In this document: positions 8,501 through 16,156 of the stretch, piece after piece
How the letters are laid out: every line of letters begins with the position of its first letter
Position numbering within the stretch: the first letter of the stretch is position 1
Assembly (NCBI GenBank): GCA_964644705.1
Contig: CAZXYF010000007.1
Span: 1 to 37,049 of the forward strand
Source: CAZXYF01 sp964644705
GTDB taxonomy: Bacteria > Planctomycetota > Brocadiia > SM23-32
DNA: 37,049 nucleotides
Direction: 5' to 3'
The notes under the pieces: generated by a model
Database searches by the model: none
Told to the model about the DNA's origin: nothing
The model's input: the letters and a program-made list of their open reading frames with translations, nothing else
Translations under genes and position numbers: made by a program

Positions 8501-11500
8501 AAGCAACTCGCTCGCTTTCTCAAACTTCCATTTTTCAACCACTTTTTTTTTATTTTTCACGCTCTTGATGAATTCCGTCTTTCGTTCTTTCGCAGCGCGC
8601 CATTTCTTTCGCAGTTTCTGGATAGACTGCCCGACCTGAGCATCCGTTTCCGCAACAACCGATTTTCCCACCTCCCCGAGGACACTATCGGCTTTTTCAA
8701 TTTTACCTTTTGAAAGATGTTTTCGTGCTGCCTCCAATTTCCCTTCGGCCCACCGCACGAGTTTCTCCTGTTGGGCTTGCTTTTTGATCTGCTGCTGCAG
8801 TGTTGTTCCTTTTTCCTGTAACTCGGGGCTGTTTTTATAAATCGGTATGCTTCGCGCCTTTTTCAACAAAGCTCTCGCGTCATCCAGCCGTCCCTGATCC
8901 ATCTTTTCCTGTGTCTTCACGAGATGGTCCAGGACCTTTTGTTTCTGTTCGCGTTTTTCTCGTGCACGCTCCTTCTCTTTTTGGATCTCCTTTTTCAGCG
9001 CCACCGCTTTCTCTTTTGTATCCGGGCGATATTTTACTACATCCGTATTCATAACACCGGCAATTTCACCAAGTGCAGCATCAAATTTATCTTCCGCCAA
9101 AAGGTTCCTCGCACGAGAGATCTTAGCTTCCGTTTTGTCGATTTTATTCAGTGCATCTTTTCGCTTTTGCGCACTCTCCTCCTGCAGCTTTTCCACTTTT
9201 TCACGCAGAGAGGCCTCCGCCGCATAAATATCCATACTTTTCAGGCGATCCACATCCTGCGCCGTCTGCTGAAACCTCCATGCACCCATCTGTTTTCGGG
9301 CATTTTTGACGAGCTTCTGAGCCTCTTTTCGTTGAGATCTCAGTCTCTTCTTTTTGTCATTTAATTTGGCAGAGAGCGATTTTATTCGTTTGGCTATCCC
9401 CTCGTTCTTCGCAGCAATCCCCATGTCTTTCACCCGTTCGAGTTCCTCTTCTGCCTGCTTCAAATCCCACTTTTCCATGTGGGTTCGCCCCTGTTTAATT
9501 ATCTTCTCAGCTCGGGCCATACGGTTCCGGTACTTCGCACGCGCGGTGTGCAGCTTTTTGACCAGATCCAACCTTTCCTGTTTCAGTAAGTCAGCACCAT
9601 AAACCCCATCAAACTCCAGATCTTTCAGCAGTGAATTCGCTTTGTCCCATTTCCTTGTTTCAATCAAATCTCGTGCCTGTCCCAGCTTCTTTTCTACATC
9701 CTCTGCCGCACTTTTGGCTGCTCCTACTTTTGACTGAACGGTATTTTTTAGCTCTTTTACCGCGGCGCTAACCTTCGAATCAAGCTCCACAACAGGAGAG
9801 CCGATCAAAGATTTCATCGTTGATTCAGCTACCGAATAGTGTCCCTCCCTCAACGCTTTCCGTATCCCCTCCGCCGCTTCCCTGAATTCCCGCCTGGCAG
9901 CATATGCCCTGTCCAGTTCTTCCCGCACGCGCCGCACTGAGTCTGCGAAAGATTGCGATCTTTCGTAATACGCAGTTTTTGCCGCCTTGTTCAGCTCGGC
10001 CGAAGCCTTCGCGATCTGCCATTTTTGTAAAGCCGTGCGCGCCTGTTCCAGCAGGGATTCAGCCTTCCTTTTCTCCGCGGTTCTCCTCCTCTCCCGTTCC
10101 CGTTCTTTCTTGAGTCCGGCTGCAACTTTTTTCCTCAATTCCTGAACGGCATTTTGCAGATTGGCGGAGCGTTTCACTGCACGATTCTTTTTCATACCGC
10201 TTAGAACCTCATTGGCCGTATTCCAGTGTTCCTTCTGGATCAACCTCTTGACTCTGGAGAGTTTTTTCCTGGCTTCCCCTTCAGCCTGTGCCAGGAGTTT
10301 CTCCTTCGCGGCGATATCCGCACGTAGGCCCGAAACTTTCTCTTCGTAATTTTGATCAATCCGGTAATACTTTGTTTCCCGGGCGCTCTGGAGGCTTCTC
10401 CTCGCAGTTTTAAAATCCCCCTCTTCCCAAGCCTGTTTAGCACTCTTGAGCTTTTTACTCGCTTTGGATCGATACTCTTGCAACTTTGACCTGGCCTTTT
10501 TTAGCTCCGTCTGCGCCTCTTTTATTTTATCTGCCACCTGCTCCGCAATTTCAGCCTCCCGCACTGATGCAATCAACTGCTGGGCTTCATCAAGTTTCCA
10601 GCTCTGAATTTTCTGTGTCGCCAGACCGAGTTTATTCTCTGCAGTTTTCTTCCGTTTCTTAATCTTTTCTCGCCGTTTTTCCGCCTTGGTCTGCAGCCTG
10701 GTCGCCCATTTCTTGAGGGCAGCCATTCGCTGAACCGCTTCCATTTTTTGAGCCCGCTGGATTTGCTGCTCCGCCTCATCCAGTTTACCACCGGTCAATT
10801 TTTTTCGCGCTCCTCGCAGCACCGAGATAGCATCCTGTCTTTTTTTAGAGGCTGTTTCTTTTTCTTCGGCCAGTTTTTCCGCAAACGTCTCCACCCGGGC
10901 CTTCTCGTCAGGACGTACATCATAAATCTCCGTTTGTTTTGCCCGTTGGATTGTCTCTTCTGCTTTCTCAAATTTCCACTCAGATATGGCCTCGCCTACA
11001 GGCTGGAGCAACTCTTCAAATTTCTCCTGTCGCACCTTGAGGGATTTCCTGCGTTGCTCAAGTTGCCGGGCAATCTGCTGTTTGCGCTTTTCCAGTTCCT
11101 CTACGTCGTCCAAACGGTCAAGATCCACTTCCTTCAGCTTACTCGCAGCCTTCTCCAGCCGCCATCCTCCTAAATCTCGCTGAGCCACATCGAGCTCATG
11201 CTGGGCTCTCATTCTGGCTTTTTTCGCTGCTTTGCGTCCCTTCTGAATCTTTTTCCGGATGCGCGAGATACGCTTCCGTGCAGCAGAGCGTAATTCCCAC
11301 GGGGCCTTTTCCAACCCCTTTAGAAGCGTTTCGGCAACCTCAAACTCCCACTGCTGAGCCGCCTTTTGGGCGTGTTCCAACACGGAGGAGACCTCTTCCC
11401 GATGAGCAGGTCGATCCGATTCCTGAGGAGAACCTTTTTTCTTCGCGGCAAACACATTCTCCTTCAGACAGGGGGTAAGTATCACTCCTACCACAACCAA

Positions 11501-11530
11501 CGCCGCTACCAAAGGCATCTTTCTCAACAT
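5567..11530 (-). CDS. Giant secreted helical repeat protein (about 1987 residues)
   Basis: I do not recognise a named family. The chosen ATG at 11530 has GAGGA 7 bases upstream and gives a signal peptide (MLRKMPLVAALVVVGVILTP...VFA). The same MLRK start opens the secretin. Upstream in-frame ATGs at 11584 and 11560 lack a good ribosome site. The mature protein is almost wholly helical, rich in Lys, Glu, Ala, Arg and Gln. It is built on a repeat of about 62 residues whose core is (W/G)-x-(F/L/I/Y)-x-x-A-x-x-x-L/I. Each core is followed by a long charged helix and often an I-Y or V-Y turn. I find 19 in-phase copies in the first 1230 residues and at least three more near the C-terminus. It is encoded between the inner-membrane parts and the secretin, so a periplasmic scaffold or spanning rod is a reasonable inference. 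Confidence 0.85.
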   Translation of the reverse strand: MLRKMPLVAALVVVGVILTPCLKENVFAAKKKGSPQESDRPAHREEVSSVLEHAQKAAQQWEFEVAETLLKGLEKAPWELRSAARKRISRIRKKIQKGRKAAKKARMRAQHELDVAQRDLGGWRLEKAASKLKEVDLDRLDDVEELEKRKQQIARQLEQRRKSLKVRQEKFEELLQPVGEAISEWKFEKAEETIQRAKQTEIYDVRPDEKARVETFAEKLAEEKETASKKRQDAISVLRGARKKLTGGKLDEAEQQIQRAQKMEAVQRMAALKKWATRLQTKAEKRREKIKKRKKTAENKLGLATQKIQSWKLDEAQQLIASVREAEIAEQVADKIKEAQTELKKARSKLQEYRSKASKKLKSAKQAWEEGDFKTARRSLQSARETKYYRIDQNYEEKVSGLRADIAAKEKLLAQAEGEARKKLSRVKRLIQKEHWNTANEVLSGMKKNRAVKRSANLQNAVQELRKKVAAGLKKERERERRRTAEKRKAESLLEQARTALQKWQIAKASAELNKAAKTAYYERSQSFADSVRRVREELDRAYAARREFREAAEGIRKALREGHYSVAESTMKSLIGSPVVELDSKVSAAVKELKNTVQSKVGAAKSAAEDVEKKLGQARDLIETRKWDKANSLLKDLEFDGVYGADLLKQERLDLVKKLHTARAKYRNRMARAEKIIKQGRTHMEKWDLKQAEEELERVKDMGIAAKNEGIAKRIKSLSAKLNDKKKRLRSQRKEAQKLVKNARKQMGAWRFQQTAQDVDRLKSMDIYAAEASLREKVEKLQEESAQKRKDALNKIDKTEAKISRARNLLAEDKFDAALGEIAGVMNTDVVKYRPDTKEKAVALKKEIQKEKERAREKREQKQKVLDHLVKTQEKMDQGRLDDARALLKKARSIPIYKNSPELQEKGTTLQQQIKKQAQQEKLVRWAEGKLEAARKHLSKGKIEKADSVLGEVGKSVVAETDAQVGQSIQKLRKKWRAAKERKTEFIKSVKNKKKVVEKWKFEKASELLDTLRDTRICKNRQWARARCAKLEKRLAQSQADAEKLIEKVTAQQKKVAEKLVSGEYGAAEQILERVKESKAYEKRSDIRKSVAQMYEKMRSERRKAVLSHWRAAQKAKAGNDYESVLENLTIVQKYGASVDGVRMPEVKEMRERASSRLQKCRDLYSEIRDQFEAGDYTTARKTLEKLRAMDMVYPGDIAKGMATYDKKIRRKLRERAIAQAQKYEEAIEEYDSEYGQKLARMRNLARRRKKAKKALQEAEQAAKKEEYSTAKARLLFARKQLEGIGGKDTPQISGLKKEIGDQLKSVKNKIAARKRRKKLRARLSDLFSNAESAGTDKPATMYSRLREALDFALHHGLKLSPGQKELAMTFGEQLWEYFAESRASRGERYWSLTERARAYRSAKDVWIAGKVLEIVKDADGPFVESERDTEFGAIRGAIENERERMNDRLKRVKSLQTKAEKLLETGDRRRALKKYRQALEEVRDKDLPVTELRGVLEGYQKALRKYSEDLIRSFAERLDEIADNKIGSVLKEKNVLLAEQYLKTSSYRFARDLLKKVKEQKGVPKKQRQWAASKLKGLNDRIQKRRDDRLLALKDEAAEVYALQKKLDALRQAGDRKKVQRLEGEIQAARRQHLVKTIEFYLKDNSIPSLSRFMKKKENIVAASKTHDVVARAVKKVRRWRQVRSLLQELAGALEARKAEKASELSAKLGRVGARHTMFARLASRLQDAASALMNAEAQRSAYKRDLDQALATVQRLLRQAKSRKEKVGDYLEACSLYAEGYWEKALGALKGITESPAGLQEKELDHAATMISQAQVRLPEARKEETRRDARGKVLKVRQYMGSGEYKSALEVTEAFQGNPGYNKFSDMLEKISKMQKTARVKYREKVAKQYITKIGKALDQRQYQRASELIADGSKSVAAGAVKGFEKQLADYRKQVQTAEEKASQLYAEAAAAYEAGESQKLEKKLDILKERYRHTKVYAENM
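7895..11407 (-). repeat. 19 protein-level repeats, 62-residue period
   Basis: The conserved Ala of the core falls at residues 84, 146, 208, 271, 334, 394, 457, 527, 586, 649, 711, about 774, 837, 903, 965, 1024, 1087, 1144 and 1199, counted from the upstream ATG at 11584. The mean interval is 61.9 residues and most intervals are 59-63. Example cores are EWKFEKAEETI, SWKLDEAQQLI, KWDLKQAEEEL, KWKFEKASELL and GDYTTARKTL. The DNA of the copies is strongly diverged, so this is an old repeat, not a recent tandem expansion. Confidence 0.8.
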
Positions 11531-11608
11531 TTGTTTTTCCTCGGATATAAAATCAAACATGGCGTCCTCGATCTTTTTTCTCATGGGGATCTAACCGAAT
11601 GCAGTTTA

Positions 11609-11634
11609 TGTTGTAATTTAGATTAGCTACAACA
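11609..11634 (-). other. AT-rich stem-loop upstream of the giant gene
   Basis: TGTTGTA (11609-11615) pairs with TACAACA (11628-11634). It lies in the 150-base gap between the FN3-like gene and the giant repeat gene. It has no T-tract and could be an RNA processing site or a protein-binding dyad. Confidence 0.35.
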
Positions 11635-11680
11635 GCAAACGTAATTTGGGGGCTCAAACGCCATATGTCCGGCACAGTCC

Positions 11681-13048
11681 TTACTCCGGTTCCACAATTC
11701 GCGTTGACCCACCGCCGTCACTGGGGCGCCGCGGCCGTTCATCCTCACTCTCATCCACCGCTTCTCCAGGCTCAACATTCCACAGATATTCCACTTCAGT
11801 TTCCTCTTCCCAGCGCGCCTCAATCTGGCCCTGGCGATTGACAACAATAACCCGACCTTCGGCAAAAGGATCCCGCCGGAAGGCTCCCGGTTGAAAATCA
11901 AGCAAATAACATCCCGTCAGAAAATTCTGCCATCCGTCGGCGTCATCGAGATAAACTCCTATTTCCTCTCCCACGCTGACGGCACATCCCTCCTCTTCCA
12001 CTCGTCCATTTTGATACACCCGGACCTTGAACCTGATAGTATTTCCACTCTGGCCGGTAAACTGATAGTCCACCGTCGGCAACGCTGTCGCTCGAACAAC
12101 AGGGCTGAACTCACTGGTGGGTGGTTCGGAATTCTGAGCTATGCTACGCACTTTGTATCGGTAAGTTTCCCCGGATCTTACTCCCCCCTCAGTCTCCTCT
12201 CCATCGGTTCCCGTTTGCAACATGGGGTCCTTCCACTGGTAAGAGGCTTTTTCGGGCGAAGAAACCCTATCTCCGCTCCGGTCCGACTCAGGTTCTTCCT
12301 CCCCCCGCGATTCTACATCCTTTGCTTTGACTTCGGTCATCTTTGTGAACCGGCCGGTAACTTCGGAGGCTTTTTTACGAAAAACTTCATATGCGTCTAA
12401 CTCGATTGTTCCGGTGTTATCAGCATTTCGCTCCCACCGGATAATGATTCCGTCTTTCACGGCCTCCGCCGACACATTAACCGGTGGCTCCGCTCTTTCT
12501 CGGATATCGGCATCAACTACGATTGGCATGCGATGAGCCCGCTTCCCGACCGTCCCCGAGAGCAAGGCTTCGCCCTGATCGACATCGCCGGTCAAAATTT
12601 TCACTTTTGAGTAATCCACGCCGACCGGATGTATGATACTCTCCACCACTTCCCCGGAAGGGACTTCCTTCTCGACTTTGACGGACTGTTGCGCCAGTGG
12701 CTCGCGAAACTGGAGTTCATATTCCTGATTGGCCGCCAGTCTTCTCTCGTGATAATAGATGGGCCATGGATACCAGAATATCTCCTGCACTTCGCCGGGA
12801 CTGCGAATCGAGCGCGCGGCTCTCCATTTTTGGACATAATTTGTAAGATTCAGCTCAGGCGGAGAGGCCTTCATCTGCTGTTCCAATCGGGAGGTCAAAC
12901 GACCGATTTCTCCGGTCATCCGTTCAACTTTCCCGCCGCTCATCCGCTGAATACCATATACCACCGCAACAAGGAATATCACCCCCACGATGCCACATAT
13001 TATTTTCTCAAAATGATTGAATAAAAAGCCTTTACGTCCTACTGGCAT
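11681..13048 (-). CDS. Membrane-anchored FN3-like protein of the secretin cluster
   Basis: A 455-residue protein of unknown function. A short cytoplasmic N-terminus is followed by one membrane helix (about 16-34, IICGIVGVIFLVAVVYG), a short coiled coil (KVERMTGEIGRLTSRLEQQM) and beta-rich periplasmic domains. One segment (about 185-330) has fibronectin-III features: PPVNVSAEAVKDGIIIRW, then DAYEVFRK, then GETYRYKVRSI. The C-terminal region has beta segments and a charged tail rich in Glu, Arg and Ser. The start ATG has GGAAGGAAT upstream. Its place between the PilO-like gene and the giant repeat gene makes it a probable PilP-like linker from inner membrane to periplasm. The PilP role is inferred, not shown by a signature. 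Confidence 0.8.
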   Translation of the reverse strand: MPVGRKGFLFNHFEKIICGIVGVIFLVAVVYGIQRMSGGKVERMTGEIGRLTSRLEQQMKASPPELNLTNYVQKWRAARSIRSPGEVQEIFWYPWPIYYHERRLAANQEYELQFREPLAQQSVKVEKEVPSGEVVESIIHPVGVDYSKVKILTGDVDQGEALLSGTVGKRAHRMPIVVDADIRERAEPPVNVSAEAVKDGIIIRWERNADNTGTIELDAYEVFRKKASEVTGRFTKMTEVKAKDVESRGEEEPESDRSGDRVSSPEKASYQWKDPMLQTGTDGEETEGGVRSGETYRYKVRSIAQNSEPPTSEFSPVVRATALPTVDYQFTGQSGNTIRFKVRVYQNGRVEEEGCAVSVGEEIGVYLDDADGWQNFLTGCYLLDFQPGAFRRDPFAEGRVIVVNRQGQIEARWEEETEVEYLWNVEPGEAVDESEDERPRRPSDGGGSTRIVEPE

Positions 13049-13147
13049 GATATATTCCTTCCTGCACTTCTGATATACTCACAAAGATCTGCAATCATGC
13101 ATGTGACTCTTATCGTCTGAGAAAACCGGGATCAAATGTCAGCCCTT

Positions 13148-14107
13148 CTACCTTCGCCGTCGTCCCCGGTCTCTGTTACCGGAGGATGATTTGTCTTCGG
13201 ATTCTTCCTCATTCTGTTTGATGTAATCCGGTATGTAACCGGTGAGCGTCACAAAAATCAGGTCATGGGGTATTTCCTTTTCATTCGTATCCCGCTTGGT
13301 CTCTTTTGAGCCAGTTCCGCGACTTCCTCCATCCCGCCCACTCCGGGCAGCTCCAGAATCCTTCCCCTCCGTATACCGTCGCATCTTGACCGAAGTCATT
13401 TCAGGGCCCATCGGGATCAACATAAGGCGTTCAAGGAAAAGCGGGTAAAACTCAAATTCCATTGCCACCTTGAGCTGGAATGGGATCGTGTGAAAATACT
13501 GCGCATGTGCCGGGGTTAAAAATCGCTCCGGTTTCTCCTGGAAACGGAATGAGTGAAATATCGGTACAACATCCGCTTCCTTGTTCAGGTCCGCAATCGC
13601 TTTGACCACAGCCCGCTGCACCTGAACCTGCTTTTCGTAATCATGCAGAATGTGCTGGGGCAACCACCTATTCCCCAGCTGTTTTCTCACGAGAGGGGAA
13701 CTCGTCGTGATTTTCGGAACGCTGTTCTCCAGTTTCTTCCGGAGCTTGCCCATAGCCTGCGCGTATGCGGCCGGAAAGCGACCGTATCCGAGAGGTCCGG
13801 GCGCCCCCGTATCGGGGTCTTTCAGATGTTCCTCCAACAAGGAATCGCGACTGAGCAACTCCTCCTGCACCTGTCGCAACTGACGCTCCATGTTGTTCTG
13901 TATCTTATTTTGCTGCTCGACCCATTTCTCATTTTTCACTTTCCGGCGCGCATATCGCCTCAGACGGTCAACGCGACCCTGCAGAGCCTCATAATCCTCT
14001 GCATTTTCCGCCATAAGTGAGCACGGTCCCAGGAGGAACAGGATCACCGCCAGGAGCGCCACGCCTCCCAGGGCAAACCAGAATTTCATGCGCATGACCA
14101 ATTCCAT
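13148..14107 (-). CDS. PilO-like inner-membrane protein (Amuc_1100-type candidate)
   Basis: A 319-residue bitopic protein. A short N-terminus is followed by a membrane helix (FWFALGGVALLAVILFLLG) and a charged coiled coil (about 40-95). A periplasmic region follows with the PilO-style stretch IPFQLKVAMEFEFYPLFLERL, as in ferredoxin-like subdomains of PilN/PilO/GspM proteins. The tail is low-complexity Ser/Gly/Arg/Lys. The ATG at 14107 is preferred over ATGs at 14131 and 14122 because GAGGAG lies 7 bases before it. The order PilMN then PilO then secretin matches type IV pilus platforms. Akkermansia Amuc_1100, which sits in a comparable locus, is the nearest named comparison. Sequence similarity to it is not demonstrated here. 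Confidence 0.75.
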   Translation of the reverse strand: MELVMRMKFWFALGGVALLAVILFLLGPCSLMAENAEDYEALQGRVDRLRRYARRKVKNEKWVEQQNKIQNNMERQLRQVQEELLSRDSLLEEHLKDPDTGAPGPLGYGRFPAAYAQAMGKLRKKLENSVPKITTSSPLVRKQLGNRWLPQHILHDYEKQVQVQRAVVKAIADLNKEADVVPIFHSFRFQEKPERFLTPAHAQYFHTIPFQLKVAMEFEFYPLFLERLMLIPMGPEMTSVKMRRYTEGKDSGAARSGRDGGSRGTGSKETKRDTNEKEIPHDLIFVTLTGYIPDYIKQNEEESEDKSSSGNRDRGRRRR

Positions 14108-14191
14108 CAACTTACTCCTCATCACCGACACATAGACAACACCGTTTTTCGAACTTCCAGCATAGGTCGTTGCTCATTCTAACTACCAGCA

Positions 14192-16117
14192 CTATTCATC
14201 TGCATCCTGCGCCCCCTTATTCTGGCTCTTTGCTCCCACATTTACCTGCGCCAGTATATCAAACGCTACAAATTGTATCACATCCCGATCCTCGCCCCGG
14301 CTGGAGACCAGCTTCCCGGTCCGGCTGTCGCGGAATATATTTTTCGGACGCCCCACCTGATAAACATGTCGGAAAATATTTGAACCATCGGCAGCATAGG
14401 CTGTTTTTTGAAGAGGTGCCACAATTTCATTCTCCACATACTCCATAGCCCGGCGCACAACAGTTGACTCACAGGAAAGTTTCATTACCAGAATCGATTC
14501 ATCACCGTGCACCGCTCCAGCTCCTTTTCCCAGCCCGGTCGGACGACTATACTCTCCATCGCCCCGGTCACTCCCTCCACTCGGTCTCCGACTCCCTCTC
14601 CCGCTGCGACGGGGCGAGCGGGTCGATCTTCTTGTTCCTGCCCCGGAGGAATCTTTACTTCCGGAATCAAACTTCAGGCGCTCTTTTCCCACCGATTTTT
14701 CAAAATCCTCCTCACTCATCCAAACAAATTCCATGTTCTCCACATAAACGCGTTCATCGGGGAGTGCACGGGCAACAGGGGCGACGATTTCCAGTAACAT
14801 ATCCCGATCAGTCGTACGGCCCGCCAGGGACTTCACCTTTTCGGTCGTTTCTTCTGCCTTCTTTTCCGCGCGATCATATTTTCGTCCCAGCTGCTTCACT
14901 CGATCAATAACACCCGTGCCTGCATCCAGCTTGCCTGTCAGTTTGTTGGAATACATCATCTCTGCGCCCCATAAAACCGCCACGATCAGGATCAGAGCCG
15001 CCACGGCGCCAGCAATACAGGGTTTTTTCTCCTGAAGAGCTCGGGCCGAAGCAAGCTCCTCCGGAACCAGGTTGATTCCAATGTGACCTTCACCAACTCC
15101 CTGTACTAAAAGACCCAGCACGGTGGTCGCTCCCCCAAGATCCTGCCAAAAATCATCCGCATCAATCGAAGCCTCAAGATCAAAGTTGTTCAGATCGGAC
15201 AGCGTCTCAATATCATACTGCAGACCGTCCGACAGTACTTTGTCGAGTCCTTTGAGTTTGAAGGCATTCCCCACCGCAAGGACCTTTTCAATACGCACTT
15301 CCTTGGAGAGACTTTTGTAATACCCCAGAGATCGCTGAATCTCACTCAGCATATTCCCCACCACCGGTCGTACAACTCGGAGCAGCTGCGCCTCCCGTTC
15401 CCGTTCTGATGCGCGTTCTTTGATACGTTCCGCTTCTGCCCAGGAGACACCGAAATGGCTCTGGACCCGCTCAGTAATGCTATCTGCCCCGATTAACAGT
15501 GGTCGGATCCAAAATTGCGGATGATTGACAACAAGCACATCAGTGCTGCGCGCGCCCATATCCAGAACGGCCACGGGATCTTCGGTGCGCTGCTCAAACA
15601 CCATGAAGTTGTACAGTGCAAGGGGGCCATCCTGGATCACAGAAAGGTTCTGCCGCCACGGCTCCAGCAAATCCATAAACTCATCGATTGTTTCACGCTT
15701 GAGCGCGAATAATCCGACCTCAATTTCCTCCCCCGGCTGATGTTCCTCTTTGAGCGGTTGATAATCCCAGACAACATCGTCTATGTCGAAGGGAATCTGC
15801 TGGCGCGCTTCGTATGTGATGATTTCCGCAATGCTTTCCGGAACAGGGGGAAGGTTTATGAATCGATTAAAGACTTCACTACCGGAAACGGCCACGCAAA
15901 GATCATCGGAAGGAGAAACCGTGTAGGATTCCGCAAACGCCTCCAGCCCCAGACGATACTTCTCCATAGTCGTGGCGTCTTCCTCGACGTCCAGCATGTC
16001 ATATCGGATCTGGTCATAGAGCTCAAGAACGATATTCCCGCTCTTGTTGTCGTAATGGCCCCGCGCAACTTTAATGCTCCAATCACCAAGATCCAGAGCC
16101 CAGACTGCTTTTGCCAC
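14192..16117 (-). CDS. PilM-PilN fusion, actin-like ATPase platform protein
   Basis: A 641-residue fusion. Residues 1-345 are a PilM-type actin-like ATPase with phosphate-binding motifs DLGDWSIKVA (9-18) and LDMGARSTDVLVV (185-197), and the PilM signature EARQQIPFDIDDVVWDYQ (103-120). Residues 348-641 start with the PilN hallmark INLVPEE. They continue with a membrane helix (about 367-386), a coiled coil, a periplasmic domain interrupted by an Arg/Ser/Gly-rich insert (about 485-525), and a C-terminal tail. In Pseudomonas-type systems PilM binds the N-terminal INxxP motif of PilN, so a covalent fusion makes that contact permanent. The start is GTG at 16117 with AGGAGG 7 bases upstream. It begins 39 bases after miaA. 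Confidence 0.88.
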   Translation of the reverse strand: MAKAVWALDLGDWSIKVARGHYDNKSGNIVLELYDQIRYDMLDVEEDATTMEKYRLGLEAFAESYTVSPSDDLCVAVSGSEVFNRFINLPPVPESIAEIITYEARQQIPFDIDDVVWDYQPLKEEHQPGEEIEVGLFALKRETIDEFMDLLEPWRQNLSVIQDGPLALYNFMVFEQRTEDPVAVLDMGARSTDVLVVNHPQFWIRPLLIGADSITERVQSHFGVSWAEAERIKERASEREREAQLLRVVRPVVGNMLSEIQRSLGYYKSLSKEVRIEKVLAVGNAFKLKGLDKVLSDGLQYDIETLSDLNNFDLEASIDADDFWQDLGGATTVLGLLVQGVGEGHIGINLVPEELASARALQEKKPCIAGAVAALILIVAVLWGAEMMYSNKLTGKLDAGTGVIDRVKQLGRKYDRAEKKAEETTEKVKSLAGRTTDRDMLLEIVAPVARALPDERVYVENMEFVWMSEEDFEKSVGKERLKFDSGSKDSSGAGTRRSTRSPRRSGRGSRRPSGGSDRGDGEYSRPTGLGKGAGAVHGDESILVMKLSCESTVVRRAMEYVENEIVAPLQKTAYAADGSNIFRHVYQVGRPKNIFRDSRTGKLVSSRGEDRDVIQFVAFDILAQVNVGAKSQNKGAQDADE

Positions 16118-16156
16118 TTTACTACCTCCTAATTACGGTCTCGACAGTAATCATAG

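Noticed and set aside
7895..11407. Recent tandem DNA duplication as explanation of the 62-residue repeat
   Set aside because: Repeat units share protein pattern but little DNA identity, so recent copying is not supported.
2197..16117. Complete type IV pilus or type II secretion operon
   Set aside because: No PilB/GspE ATPase, PilC/GspF, prepilin peptidase or pilin is present in the window.
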